Positions 15,055-23,661 of a stretch of DNA of 64,000 nucleotides are shown here, piece after piece. The DNA is taken from the NCBI RefSeq assembly GCF_014323665.1, contig NZ_JABVEB010000012.1, positions 1 through 64,000 of the forward strand, read 5' to 3'. The notes beneath the pieces were generated by a model. The model was not told where the DNA came from. It worked only from the letters and a program-made list of their open reading frames with translations, and did no database searches. A program made the translations under genes and the position numbers. How positions within the stretch are numbered: the stretch's first letter is position 1; each line of letters opens with the position of its first letter. The DNA is from Actinomadura sp. HBU206391. Its GTDB lineage: Bacteria; Actinomycetota; Actinomycetes; Streptosporangiales; Streptosporangiaceae.

Positions 15055-17442
15055 ATGCCGTTGCCGGTACGTGTTGTTCGGGTGTTCTTGTATGTTTCCG
15101 CTGGTTTGACGTTTGCTGTGGCGGTGCAGGCATGGATTCTCACGGGCGGGGCGCGCGGGGCCGGGGCGGCGTTGTTCTTCGCCGTGCCGGCGGTCGCCTG
15201 TGCCTTGGCGGCGTGGCGGTCGGCGCGAGCAGGGCGATGGTCGTGGTGGACGGTCGTCGCGCTCGAGGTGTTCTACCTGGTGTGGCAGCTTGGGCGGTTG
15301 CCCGCGGGTGATCCGTCCGGGTTGGTCGGGGCGATGTTCCCGGTCGCGATCTTGGTTCTGGTGTTCCGGTCTCGGGCGTGGTTCGACCCCGCGGGGTGGC
15401 CGGAGTTTCGGGCGCTGCCGGGCCGTGCTGCGGTGGCCGTCCGGAACCGGATCCGGCGTGATCGTGGTGAGGCGGGTGTCGGTCACCTGGCGGTGGTGGT
15501 GCTCCTCGGGGCGATTGTGGCGATGCTGATGAACTCTGGGATCCCGGGTCGGTTGACGGGTGCGGCTCAGTCGGCGCTCTGCGAGGTCACCGGTGAGCGT
15601 TGTGAGGGGCGGGCGGCGTCGGGTGCTCCACCACCCGCCGCGGCGGGTGGCCCGGTCGGTTCCTCGCCCGCACCTGACGCCGGGTCGGCGCCTGGGTCGG
15701 ATTCGTACATCACGCGGCAGGCCGCCAGGCAGCCACGGATTTCGGCCGACCGGGGAGGGATCACTCCGGGCGAGAACTATGCCGAGCCGCTCCGCTGTCC
15801 CGAGTGGGCGCAGAGGGCCTGTGATCTGGGCCAGGGGCTTTGGCTCGGTGTCGGCGACGCGGGCAACGGCATCGTCGACCAAGTGGATGATCTGGCGTGC
15901 TCGGTCTATATCCGCTGCGGTCCGGCGCGGTTCAGGGAGACCTGGGAGGGGTGGAGGGATCTTTTCACCACCAATCCGCTCGAGACTGCCAGGGCCATCT
16001 GGGATGAGTCCACCACTGACATCCGAAAAGACTGGAATGAAGGACGGGACGCGCGCGCCGCTGGTCGGGCCCTCCCTCTTGTTCTGGGCAGTGTCTTCGG
16101 TGGCAGGAGGCTTTTTCTCCCGGACATCGGAGGGAACCCCCGGGGGAGCCGGAGCGCCGCCGAGGCCGAGGCTGAGGGAGCAGGGGATTCCCCCGGGAGG
16201 TCCGAGCCCGCCCGCCCACGGCTCGAACACGTGCCTCTGCCGACAGCGGCCGCGCCGTTCCAGGCGCAGGCGCTCATCGGGTTGCTCGCTGGCGTCCTCG
16301 TCGAGGCGGAGGAGGCCGCACGCAGGGCGGCGGAGATACTGGCCGAAGCGAGAAGAGGCTATCCGGCAGGGAGTGATGAGCTCCGCCAGATAGAGAGCGA
16401 TGCCACGCAAGCGGCGCGTATCGCGAGGCTCGCCAAGGCGCTCAACGCCATCGGTGCCCTGCGATCGTCCGAATATGAGCTCCTCAGGCAGCATGCCGTA
16501 AACGTGGAAATCGTCCAGCCTGGCGACCCGGAATGGGCCTCTACAACGGCTACCGGGTATGACGCCGGTCGCAATACGCTCGTGCTCAGGAAGGAATCCG
16601 ACGGGCGGTCCGAGAGTGAGGTCTTCCGTGACTTCGTTCGGTACAAACTACCTAACCTGGAGCTTCTGCAGAGGAAGGTCTCATCGGTCGAGCCGCTGGA
16701 CACCCTAGGCGTGAACGCGGCGTTCCTCGTCCGCTTCGAGGAGGGCGGCATGGGGGTCTACAAGCCCATCGAGGGCGAGCACGCCAAGGTCGACCGCAGC
16801 ATTCCTCAGGGCGAGCTCGCCCGCCGTGAAGTCGCCGCGTTTCAGGTGGACAGGATGTTCGGGTTCGGCCTTGTCCCGACCACGAGACTATGGAAGGGGC
16901 CGCGGGGCGTCGGCTCGTTGCAGGAGTACGTGGAGAGCGCACCCCACGGCAGGCCGGCCGGGGAATATCAGCCCCCTGAACAGGACCGGATGGCGGCACT
17001 CGACTACATCATCGGCAACACAGACCGTCACAGGAAGAACTACCTCACGGCCCCCGGCGGGCGCCTGGTGGCGATAGATCACGGATACTCCTTCTCGGAA
17101 GAGAGTTCGACGGACTGGATTCAATCCGACTTTGTCCTGGAAGCGCTGGACCGGCCGCTCAGTCCCGAGGTGCTGGCCCGGATCCGGTCTGTGGATCCGG
17201 CCGAGTTCGGCAGAACGCTACGCGGATCGGACCTGAGTCAGGACGCGATCGACGGCGCGCTGGCGCGGCTCGAAGAGGTTCGGCGGCACGGCATGATCAC
17301 CGGTGAGGCGTGGAAGGGGCGCATCTTCGATTCCGAGGGGGTTCTTCAAAGGCAGGCACTCCCGCAGAGTGGTGTGGTATCCCGCTTTGGTCACGTGAGT
17401 CCTAGCGCGGCGACGGGCCGGATTGCGGGCGTCGCGGCGTAG
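15055..17442 (+). CDS. Pilin-leader-like membrane protein with PI3/4-kinase-like C-terminal domain
   Basis: 795 residues. Three or four N-terminal helices (residues 7-105) precede a leader-like DRGEAGVGHLAVVVLLGAIVAML segment (G138; His144 at the Tyr position) and SALCEVTGERC. A low-complexity linker follows. The last ~280 residues hold GVYKPIEGE (ATP-binding Lys), DYIIGNTDRHRKN (catalytic Asp657, Asn662) and AIDHG (metal Asp675). This is the order found in bacterial PI3/4-kinase-like domains, which occur in toxins and effectors. It could phosphorylate a lipid or protein. ATG at 15055 follows GGCGGG; a TTG at 15028 would add nine residues. The kinase domain would lie outside if the leader helix spans the membrane, where ATP is scarce, so topology matters. 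Confidence 0.75.
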   Translation: MPLPVRVVRVFLYVSAGLTFAVAVQAWILTGGARGAGAALFFAVPAVACALAAWRSARAGRWSWWTVVALEVFYLVWQLGRLPAGDPSGLVGAMFPVAILVLVFRSRAWFDPAGWPEFRALPGRAAVAVRNRIRRDRGEAGVGHLAVVVLLGAIVAMLMNSGIPGRLTGAAQSALCEVTGERCEGRAASGAPPPAAAGGPVGSSPAPDAGSAPGSDSYITRQAARQPRISADRGGITPGENYAEPLRCPEWAQRACDLGQGLWLGVGDAGNGIVDQVDDLACSVYIRCGPARFRETWEGWRDLFTTNPLETARAIWDESTTDIRKDWNEGRDARAAGRALPLVLGSVFGGRRLFLPDIGGNPRGSRSAAEAEAEGAGDSPGRSEPARPRLEHVPLPTAAAPFQAQALIGLLAGVLVEAEEAARRAAEILAEARRGYPAGSDELRQIESDATQAARIARLAKALNAIGALRSSEYELLRQHAVNVEIVQPGDPEWASTTATGYDAGRNTLVLRKESDGRSESEVFRDFVRYKLPNLELLQRKVSSVEPLDTLGVNAAFLVRFEEGGMGVYKPIEGEHAKVDRSIPQGELARREVAAFQVDRMFGFGLVPTTRLWKGPRGVGSLQEYVESAPHGRPAGEYQPPEQDRMAALDYIIGNTDRHRKNYLTAPGGRLVAIDHGYSFSEESSTDWIQSDFVLEALDRPLSPEVLARIRSVDPAEFGRTLRGSDLSQDAIDGALARLEEVRRHGMITGEAWKGRIFDSEGVLQRQALPQSGVVSRFGHVSPSAATGRIAGVAA

Positions 17443-17505
17443 AGCCGCAATGACCGGTGCGCCAGTTGCGTGCGGGACACCTTCGCCCACGGGCGATCCC
17501 GTCCG

Positions 17506-17617
17506 ACGCGCTGATCCCGATGAAGGAACGGGTGGTCGGCCGCCGGTACGACCCGTGGTCTGGCTCGGCTCCAAGCTCGGCATCGTCCGCAAGGGGCAGG
17601 ACACCCCGAAGGCTTGA
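17506..17617 (+). pseudogene. Frameshifted remnant of the sdhB 3' end
   Basis: Direct comparison with 13635-13747 shows an almost identical 112-bp segment that also ends in TGA. In reading-frame terms it encodes ALIPMKERVVGRRYDP, then after a single lost G, VVWLGSKLGIVRKGQDTPKA. Six differences from the true gene are synonymous (Lys, Val, Leu, Arg, Gly and the final Ala codons). The 1-nt deletion breaks the frame. Homology stops abruptly at 17506 and at the stop codon. It therefore looks like the displaced end of a once-functional sdhB allele rather than a fresh copy. Confidence 0.88.
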
Positions 17618-17698
17618 TCATCAGTGGGCGTGCGCTCGGCTTGATTCACCCCGGGTGACCTGCCGGGTGCGCGCCCACCGATCTGCCTGATGCACGCC

Positions 17699-17745
17699 TG
17701 GGCCCGGAGGCCCGTGCGTCACTGCGACCGCAGGTCCCTGGGCCC
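17699..17745. repeat. GGGCCC motif pair upstream of the calpain-like gene
   Basis: CTGGGCCC (hexamer 17700-17705), an inverted GGCCC just after it, and CCTGGGCCC (17740-17745) lie 75 nt before the calpain start. The placement matches the motif clusters before the other pilin-leader genes. Confidence 0.5.
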
Positions 17746-17819
17746 TCGCTGTCCCCGCGGGCGTACTTATAGCGTCCTCTGTCGTACACGATCATCTGAC
17801 CGGCGGCAGAGGTACCAGC

Positions 17820-19274
17820 ATGACGGCCAGAACCCCGCGGCCGTCGCGCCGCAGTAGGTCGCGAAGCGACGCCGGATCCGGTCCGGTGGACTACGTCGCG
17901 GTCGTCTTCATCGTGGCCGCGATCACGGCCGTTCTCCTCGCGAGCGGTGTCGGCGCCTCCGTCGGGTCCGGTATCGAGTCGGCGGTCTGCAGAGTGGCGT
18001 CCGCCGAGTGCGACCGCGATGCCGCACGGGATTTGGGCGACGCAGGTGGCCCCGCCGGGACCGAGACCTCGCGGCCTGCCGTCGGCGGGGAACAGGGTGA
18101 GCGCCGCACCGACCCGTCCGAGGCGCCCTCGCCACCGACCGGCGGGCCCCTCGGGCGCGGCCAGTCCGACGGTCGCAGCGAGGCCGCCGCGGCGGAGATC
18201 CGCGAGTATCTCGAGGACGACTCCGCCTGGTACAAGCCGTGGACGTGGGGTGACGCCGAGCCGAAGCATCCCCGGGACGTTCTCGCCGACATGTCGGCCG
18301 GTGAGCTCGACGCCCTGTTCGGCGAGCTGAGCGACGACGAGACGAGGAGACTCCTGGCGGTCGACGGAGTGGCCGACCTCGTCAGGCTCTGCGCCGACCT
18401 CGACCTCCTCCAGCGCCTCGGGGACCGTGCCCCGGGCTCCATCGAGCCCGCTCTCGACGTCGTTCGCGAGAACGGTGAGAAGCCGAGCGATCCGGCCACC
18501 GGGTACGCGTACATCGAGAACGCGCAGTTGTACGGAGACTCGAGCGTGCCCGCGATGACCGACGTCACGCAGGGGGCCATCAGCAACTGCTGGTGGATGG
18601 CGAGCATGGCAGCCGTCGCGGGCACTGGAGACGGCCGCGACCTGATCAAGAACATGATCATCGAGAATCCCAATGGGACCTACACCGTCCGGTTCCCCGA
18701 CGGCGACAATGTCACCATCACACCCTTCTTCCCGGTCAGAAGCGACGGCAGCCTGGTTTATGCCGACCCAGGGGACCCGCCGGTGGTGTGGCCGCTGGTA
18801 TTGGAGAAGGCGCTCGCCGAGAAGGACGGTGGCTATGGCGCCACGCTCAATCGCAGCTCGGGCGAGGGCATGCAGATCATCACCGGGGAGTCCGGCTCGT
18901 CGCACAAGACCGGGAAGGTCAGCCGATCGCAGCTTCAGGGCTGGCTCGACGAAGGCGCCGTCGTGCTCTCGAGCATCTCGGAGAAGAACGCCGAGGGGAA
19001 GACGGAGTACGACCAGCGTCTGGTCGCCCACCACTCCTATGTCGTCAAGGGCTTCACCGAGGACGGCAGGGTGGAACTGCACAACCCGTGGGGTTACAAG
19101 CACGAGACCGTCACCATGGACGAGCTCAACAAGCTCTTCAAGCGAGTGGAGACCAACCCCGTTCGCTGGTCCTCCGGGAGTTCAGCGAGATTGAAGGTCC
19201 TTCGGGCTGAACTCAGGGAAGTTCAGCTCGATGGGGGCTTGGGTTCCGGCCTCGGGACTGGTGAGCTCGCGTAA
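17820..19274 (+). CDS. Pilin-leader calpain-like cysteine protease (C2 family), copy 1
   Basis: 484 residues. Leader DAG-SGPVDYVAVVFIVAAITAVLLAS (G19, Asp24 at +5, Tyr25 at +6) and helix, then SAVCRVASAEC. A charged linker leads to a peptidase C2 domain: TQGAISNCWWMASMAA with Cys257, WPLVLEKALAEKDGGYG, HHSYVVKGF with His405, and LHNPWG with Asn422. All three catalytic residues are present, so it should be an active thiol protease. The domain ends at VETNP; 37 further residues with no match extend beyond the point where the other copy stops. RBS AGAGG. Paralogue at 25384. The first codons (MTA) and flanking bases resemble that gene. Confidence 0.85.
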   Translation: MTARTPRPSRRSRSRSDAGSGPVDYVAVVFIVAAITAVLLASGVGASVGSGIESAVCRVASAECDRDAARDLGDAGGPAGTETSRPAVGGEQGERRTDPSEAPSPPTGGPLGRGQSDGRSEAAAAEIREYLEDDSAWYKPWTWGDAEPKHPRDVLADMSAGELDALFGELSDDETRRLLAVDGVADLVRLCADLDLLQRLGDRAPGSIEPALDVVRENGEKPSDPATGYAYIENAQLYGDSSVPAMTDVTQGAISNCWWMASMAAVAGTGDGRDLIKNMIIENPNGTYTVRFPDGDNVTITPFFPVRSDGSLVYADPGDPPVVWPLVLEKALAEKDGGYGATLNRSSGEGMQIITGESGSSHKTGKVSRSQLQGWLDEGAVVLSSISEKNAEGKTEYDQRLVAHHSYVVKGFTEDGRVELHNPWGYKHETVTMDELNKLFKRVETNPVRWSSGSSARLKVLRAELREVQLDGGLGSGLGTGELA

Positions 19275-19580
19275 CCGTTGAGCGCGTATTCGTCGGTGTA
19301 GACGGACAGACGGTCACCGTGTGTGGTTGCTGGGGGCGTAGCGAGTCCAGGTCTTGGCGTACGTTTCGGTTCCGATGCACACGGTCGTATTCATTTGATG
19401 GCGGGCATCCCCTTCGGTATGGATCGCGAGCTGGAACTCGAGCGCGAGGTCAACCTCGCCGCGGGCTGAGCCCGAGAGATCGTGAGATCAGCCAGCCGGA
19501 TGGAAGCGTTGGGCGTCGTCACCTGCCTCAGGAGCGCACGGAGGACCAGTTCGTGTGCGGAGCGTCGGTGGCATGGCTGG
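19275..19580. other. Intergenic region, no feature recognised
   Basis: It separates the calpain-like gene from the convergent sigma-factor gene. Short frames (for example 23 codons from the ATG at 19398) have no RBS or homology I can recognise. It may hold decayed DNA. Confidence 0.4.
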
Positions 19581-20726
19581 TCACCTGTGGCGCAATCGGG
19601 CCGCTTGCTTGGTGAGGTAGTCCCGCTCGGCGGTGTTACGCGCCTGGGCCGCCGCGCGGGTGTAGTGCTCTGCGGCGATGTCGAGGTGTCCGGCCCGCTC
19701 GTGCAGGCGGGCGCGCACCGCGTCGAGCCGGTGATGGTTGCCGAGCCGTGTCGCAAGGTCCTCGACGGCGCTCAGCCCGGCGAGTGGGCCGTCGACCTCG
19801 CCGACCGCGATCGCGCGGCTGAGCGCGGCAACCGGATTGTCGGTGAGCTCGAGGAGTTCGTTGTACCAAGCGAGAATCTGCGGCCAGTCGGTTTCCTCGG
19901 CGGTGCGGGCGTCGTCGTGCAGCGCAGCGATGGCGGCCTGGATCTGGTACTCGCCGCGCCGGTCGCGGCCCAGGGCTGCCTGCAGGATGCGCACGCCTTC
20001 GGCTATCTCGGCCTCGTTCCATCGTGTGCGATCTTGCTTGTCGAGGGGGATGAGTGCGCCGTGCTCGTCGGTGCGCGCGGCGCGGCGGGCGTGGTGCAGC
20101 AGCATCAGCGCGAGCAGCCCGGCGACCTCGGCCTCGTCGCACGCGAGCGCCAGCTGGCGGGTGAGGCGGATCGCTTCGCCGGCCAGGTCGACCCGGCCGG
20201 AATAGCCCTCGTTGAAGATCAGATACAGCACCCGCAGCACGACCGCGACGTCGCCGGGCTGCGCGAACGGCCGGCCGCTGACCATCCGCTTCGCGCGGCT
20301 GATGCGCTGGGCCATCGTCGCCTCCGGAACCAAGAACGCCTCGGCGATCTGTCTGGTCGTCAGCCCGCCGACGGCGCGCAGCGTGAGCGCGATCGCCGAT
20401 GCCGGGCTCAGCGCCGGGTGGCAGCACAAGAACAGCAGTAGCAGCGTGTCGTCGGCCTGTGCGGCCGGTCCGGGCCCGGGCTCGTCGCTCAGCGCGTCCT
20501 CACGCCGGCGCCGCGCCGCCTCAGAGCGCTGCGCGTCGAGCAGCTTGCGGCCCGCGACGGTCAGCAACCAGCCCTTCGGGTCGTCGGGAGGCCCCTCGCC
20601 CCAGGACCGATGCGCCTCCAACAGCGCGTCCTGCACGGCATCCTCGGCCGCCGCGAAGTCGTTCCCGCGACGGACGAGGATGCCGAGCACCTGCGGTGCC
20701 AGGACGCGGATGACGTCCTCGTTCAC
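19581..20726 (-). CDS. ECF42-type sigma factor with C-terminal extension
   Basis: 381 residues. Sigma region 2 (LVRRGNDFAAAEDAVQDALLEAHRSW), region 4 (ALTLRAVGGLTTRQIAEAFLVPEATMAQRISRAKRM) and then about 200 residues of helical, TPR-like extension (DNPVAALSRAIAVGEVDGPLAGL). This is the ECF42 architecture, which works without an anti-sigma factor and is governed by its own extension. The GTG start overlaps the stop of the DGPF gene (GTGA), so the two are coupled; a longer start at 20774 would lie inside that gene. Known ECF42 factors drive their neighbouring DGPF genes. Confidence 0.88.
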   Translation of the reverse strand: MNEDVIRVLAPQVLGILVRRGNDFAAAEDAVQDALLEAHRSWGEGPPDDPKGWLLTVAGRKLLDAQRSEAARRRREDALSDEPGPGPAAQADDTLLLLFLCCHPALSPASAIALTLRAVGGLTTRQIAEAFLVPEATMAQRISRAKRMVSGRPFAQPGDVAVVLRVLYLIFNEGYSGRVDLAGEAIRLTRQLALACDEAEVAGLLALMLLHHARRAARTDEHGALIPLDKQDRTRWNEAEIAEGVRILQAALGRDRRGEYQIQAAIAALHDDARTAEETDWPQILAWYNELLELTDNPVAALSRAIAVGEVDGPLAGLSAVEDLATRLGNHHRLDAVRARLHERAGHLDIAAEHYTRAAAQARNTAERDYLTKQAARLRHR

Positions 20727-21136
20727 TCCACCGTGGCCGGGGCGTCGCTCATCACCGGCCGTACCTCGATCCACTCACAAATCGGCTGCCCGTCCTTACC
20801 TGGCGCGGACGACAGGTAGGCCGCAACCTCGTGCGCCCGCGTTTGGGACTCGACGTCGATGATGAACCAGCCGGCGGCGAGTTCCTTGGTTTCGGGGAAC
20901 GGGCCGTCCGTGGTCACCGGTGCCATGCCCGGCCCGCCGTAGCGGACGTACGTCCCCTCCGGACTCAGCGCCTGCACGTCGACGAACTCGCCCCGCTCAC
21001 GCAGCAACTCGCCCACGTGGCGCTGGAATGCCAAGTGTGCGGTGATCTCCTCCTCGGTCCACTCGCTCATCGGCCCGAAGTCCGGGTAGCGCTCCGGGCC
21101 ACCGGTGTAGTGCTTGAGCAGAAGATACTTCGGCAT
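20723..21136 (-). CDS. YCII-related DGPF-domain protein
   Basis: 137 residues with PKYLLLKHYTGG, VTTDGPFPETKELAAGWFIIDV and IEVRPVM: the YCII/DGPF fold with its TDGPFPETKE signature. Such proteins accompany ECF42 sigma factors and are their usual targets; their biochemical role is not settled. The ATG at 21136 has AGGAG 5 nt upstream; the GTG six bases earlier lies on that RBS. An ECF42-like promoter lies upstream. Confidence 0.88.
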   Translation of the reverse strand: MPKYLLLKHYTGGPERYPDFGPMSEWTEEEITAHLAFQRHVGELLRERGEFVDVQALSPEGTYVRYGGPGMAPVTTDGPFPETKELAAGWFIIDVESQTRAHEVAAYLSSAPGKDGQPICEWIEVRPVMSDAPATVE

Positions 21137-21187
21137 CGTCACTCCTCATATTCCGTGGCAGCCATCGTGTGCCGCCGTCACACCCAG

Positions 21188-21214
21188 GACGGAACCGGCC
21201 ACGAGTTCTCGACA
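21188..21214 (-). promoter_or_regulatory. ECF42-like promoter of the DGPF-sigma operon
   Basis: On the minus strand, TGTCGA (plus 21209-21214) is followed after 17 nt by CGTC (plus 21188-21191), about 50 nt before the DGPF start. ECF42 promoters are described with TGTCGA at -35 and a C-G-(A/T)-C type -10, so this suggests autoregulation. Confidence 0.6.
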
Positions 21215-21222
21215 TCACAAAC

Positions 21223-21239
21223 GTTGCAGCGGATGCAAC
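21223..21239. promoter_or_regulatory. Inverted repeat GTTGCA-N5-TGCAAC
   Basis: Perfect 6-bp arms around GCGGA, just upstream of the ECF42-like -35 element and after the end of the DHFR-like gene. It could be an operator for the sigma operon or part of a weak terminator. Confidence 0.35.
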
Positions 21240-21291
21240 AGAAAGCGCCGCCCGCACCAAGCCCTGGAATGCTCCGCCGGCCATCGCCGGG

Positions 21292-21885
21292 TCAGCCCCC
21301 TGCGGCAGCGTAGGTCGCGATGATCGCGCCCGTGCTGGTCACCTGGCTGTCAGCCAACCGCAGCCGTCGAAGCGCGCCGTCATCGCGGAACAGGCGCTTG
21401 CCACCGCCCGCCACCACCGGATCGATCATCAGCCGGAGCTCGTCCACCAAGCCCAGGACCATCAGGCTCTGGACGAGCCCCGGGCTGCCGATCACATGGA
21501 GGTCCTTGCCCTCCTCCGCCTTCAGCGTACGCACGGCCGCACCGATGTCACCTCGCAGCAGCCGCGAATTCTGCCAGCCGAGCGGCTCATCGAGGGTCGT
21601 CGAGGCGACATACTTCGGCAACGCGTTCAACGGCTCGGCGAGCACCTGCTGCTCCTCCGGCGCCTTCGGCCAGTGGGCAGCGAAGATCTCGTACGTTCCG
21701 CGCCCCAGCAGGTAGCCGCCCGCGCCCCGCACGTTCTCGATCACCCAGTTCATGGACAACTCATCGAAGTAGCGGGCATGCCAGCCACCGTGCCCGAAGC
21801 CACCGGACACGTCCTCATCGGCATAGCTGGGAGCCTGCACCACCCCATCCAGCGTCATCCACTCGTTCGCGATCAACTTCCGCAT
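21292..21885 (-). CDS. Dihydrofolate-reductase-fold (RibD C-terminal-like) protein
   Basis: 197 residues. MRKLIANEWMTLDGVVQAPS, LLGRGTYEIFAAHWP and LHVIGSPGLVQSLMVLGLVDELRLMIDPVVAGGGKRLF are hallmarks of the YyaP/YwjB-like DHFR family found all over actinomycetes. They probably bind NADPH; the substrate is not known. GGAGGCCGGG precedes the ATG. Often found near ECF42/DGPF genes, as here. Confidence 0.82.
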   Translation of the reverse strand: MRKLIANEWMTLDGVVQAPSYADEDVSGGFGHGGWHARYFDELSMNWVIENVRGAGGYLLGRGTYEIFAAHWPKAPEEQQVLAEPLNALPKYVASTTLDEPLGWQNSRLLRGDIGAAVRTLKAEEGKDLHVIGSPGLVQSLMVLGLVDELRLMIDPVVAGGGKRLFRDDGALRRLRLADSQVTSTGAIIATYAAAGG

Positions 21886-22021
21886 CCCGGCCTCCTACCA
21901 GTCGTTGTCCACCGCTCCGCGCTCGCGTCGCGGAACAGCTCTGTCACCCACTAGGACGGAGCCAGGCGCCCGCCTTCGACATGAAACGTGAGATCACTGT
22001 GCTAGACGCCAAGATCGTTCC

Positions 22022-23661
22022 TTAGCGCTGATGGCTGTTCCGTTGCTCCCCGAGGCTGGGTTCCTGGTCCAAGGGGTTCTCGGCGGCGGTGTGGAGGATC
22101 TTTCTTGCCGCGTCGGAGTATCGGATGGCGGTGCTGTGGCTGATTCCGAAGACTGCGGTGAGGTGAAGCGGGTCGGGGCCGCGGGTCAGGGCCTCTTCGA
22201 GGATGCGGTCCTGACGAAGCTGGTCGATGGTCGCTTTGAGCCCTCTGAACAGCTGGGTCATGCTGTAGGTGCTGACCGGGCGCTGGTCGAAGACGGTCAC
22301 CGCGCTGACGACCAGGTGCGGATTGGAGGTCCCGGGCCAGCGACTTTGGCGGTCCCTCAAGTAGGTGATCAACGCCTGGCGGGTGAGATCGTCGAGGTGT
22401 CGCCGGACTCCGTTGATCGTGATGTGGCGTTGGGTGAGGTCGACATCGTCGATCTTCATGTGCTGGATGTCGTTGCTGCTGGCCGCATGCACCGCGGCCA
22501 ACGCTAAGGCGACGTGGTGGAGCGCCGTGCGGGCTGCGGCGACGGCTTGCCGGTAGTGCTCGCTGCCCAGCGGCAGGAGGACATCGGTGGGGGCGCTGCC
22601 GAGCTTGAGGTGAGTGGTGGGGTTCTGAAAGATCCGGTTGGTCTTGCGCAGGTAGCTGAACAACGAGCGCAGGGCGGTGATCGGGGCGAGCCGGCGTCGT
22701 CCCGGTGGCAGAGCTCGGATCGTCCGGTCGATCTCGTCCCTGGTGATCTCCCGCAGATCGTCGTAGGTCTGTGACCACCTCACCAGGATCGGGGCGGTGT
22801 TGCGTGAGTACTCAGAGACGGTCTTGCGGCTTCGTGGCTTGAAGCGGGGCCCTCCGTCGCGCAGGTGCCGCAGCCATGCATCGGCCTGAGCGAAGATCGC
22901 TGGAGTGGCGCCCTCCAGACGCCGGGTCCAGTGCTGCTCCAGCAGGTCGGGACGATCGTCGTGAAGCATGCCGACCTCGGCCAGGACCCGGGCGGTCCGC
23001 GCGACCGGATACTGGCGTTTGGCCAAGGGCTCCAGCTCGGAGTAGAGGACGGGCTCGTCGGGGCCGCGGCAGGACAGACTGATCACCAAGGCTCGCTTGA
23101 CGTCATAGCGCAGCCTGGCCGACCAGCCGTGACGGTCGGCGAGCGATTCGGCTGCCTCCCATGCCTGCGCCAGGTGCGGGATGGCCCTGACCTCGCGCAG
23201 CAGCACGATCGTCCGGTCGCGGTGGATGCGCAGTAGATCACGGGGCGCCTCCAACAACCGCAGCTGCCCGGGGATCAACGGCGGCAGCGACGCGGGATCG
23301 AGCTGGGGGACCTCCGCCGGCGGCCGGGGCCCCCGCGCACCCTGCAGGCTCAAGGCATAGAAGGTGTTGGCCAGAAACAGCTGATGCGTCCGGGTGGCCT
23401 GCAGAGCCTCCCGGCGAGCGGCCTCGGACCAGCGGACGGAAGGAGCGTGGGGGAAGTCGCGGGTCTGGATCCAGCAGAGACGGCAGAAGTCCTTCTTCAG
23501 CGGGACGGCCAGCCCTGGCAGGCGCCGACCGGATGGTTGCGCCCAAATACGTAGCAGGCCGCGCACTTGGTCCAATGGAGCCGGCCCCAGGCGTGACATT
23601 CCGGGCAACTGCCGATCGGCCTGGGATAGACCCTGCCGTTGGGGCCTTTGCGCGGGCTCAC
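22022..23661 (-). pseudogene. Zinc-finger integrase-like gene with a frameshift near the 5' end
   Basis: The downstream frame (from about 23510 to the stop) encodes a protein that resembles a phage-integrase fold, from GATPAIFAQADAWLRHL to the end. The usual catalytic Arg and HxxR residues are missing (AVHAASSNDIQHM, LTAVFGISHSTAIRYSD). Its true start is probably the GTG at 23661, which overlaps the XRE stop (GTGA) and opens a frame with CPECHAWGRLHWTKCAAC and HPVGAC, a zinc-finger-like set of Cys residues. The frames part at about 23505-23520. Adding four bases (CTGC) between the CTG repeats there would give GAC.GC..VPLKKDFCRLCW in one frame. This is a real deletion or a sequence error. Confidence 0.6.

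Larger units (their letters stand above)
17443..17819. other. Intergenic region with sdhB remnant and GGGCC motifs
   Basis: It contains the decayed copy of the sdhB 3' end (17506-17617) and, 75 nt or more before the calpain gene, GGGCCC at 17700-17705 and 17740-17745 with GGCCC copies between. Nothing else is recognisable. Confidence 0.6.

Noticed and set aside
17443-17819. Phage-type attL/attR explanation for the sdhB duplication
   Set aside because: No integrase lies between the two copies and the copies differ at several synonymous sites, so recombination with a divergent allele fits better than a recent site-specific insertion.
23500-23525. Programmed ribosomal frameshift in the integrase-like gene
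   Set aside because: There is no slippery heptamer at the junction; a 4-bp loss between CTG repeats explains it more simply.
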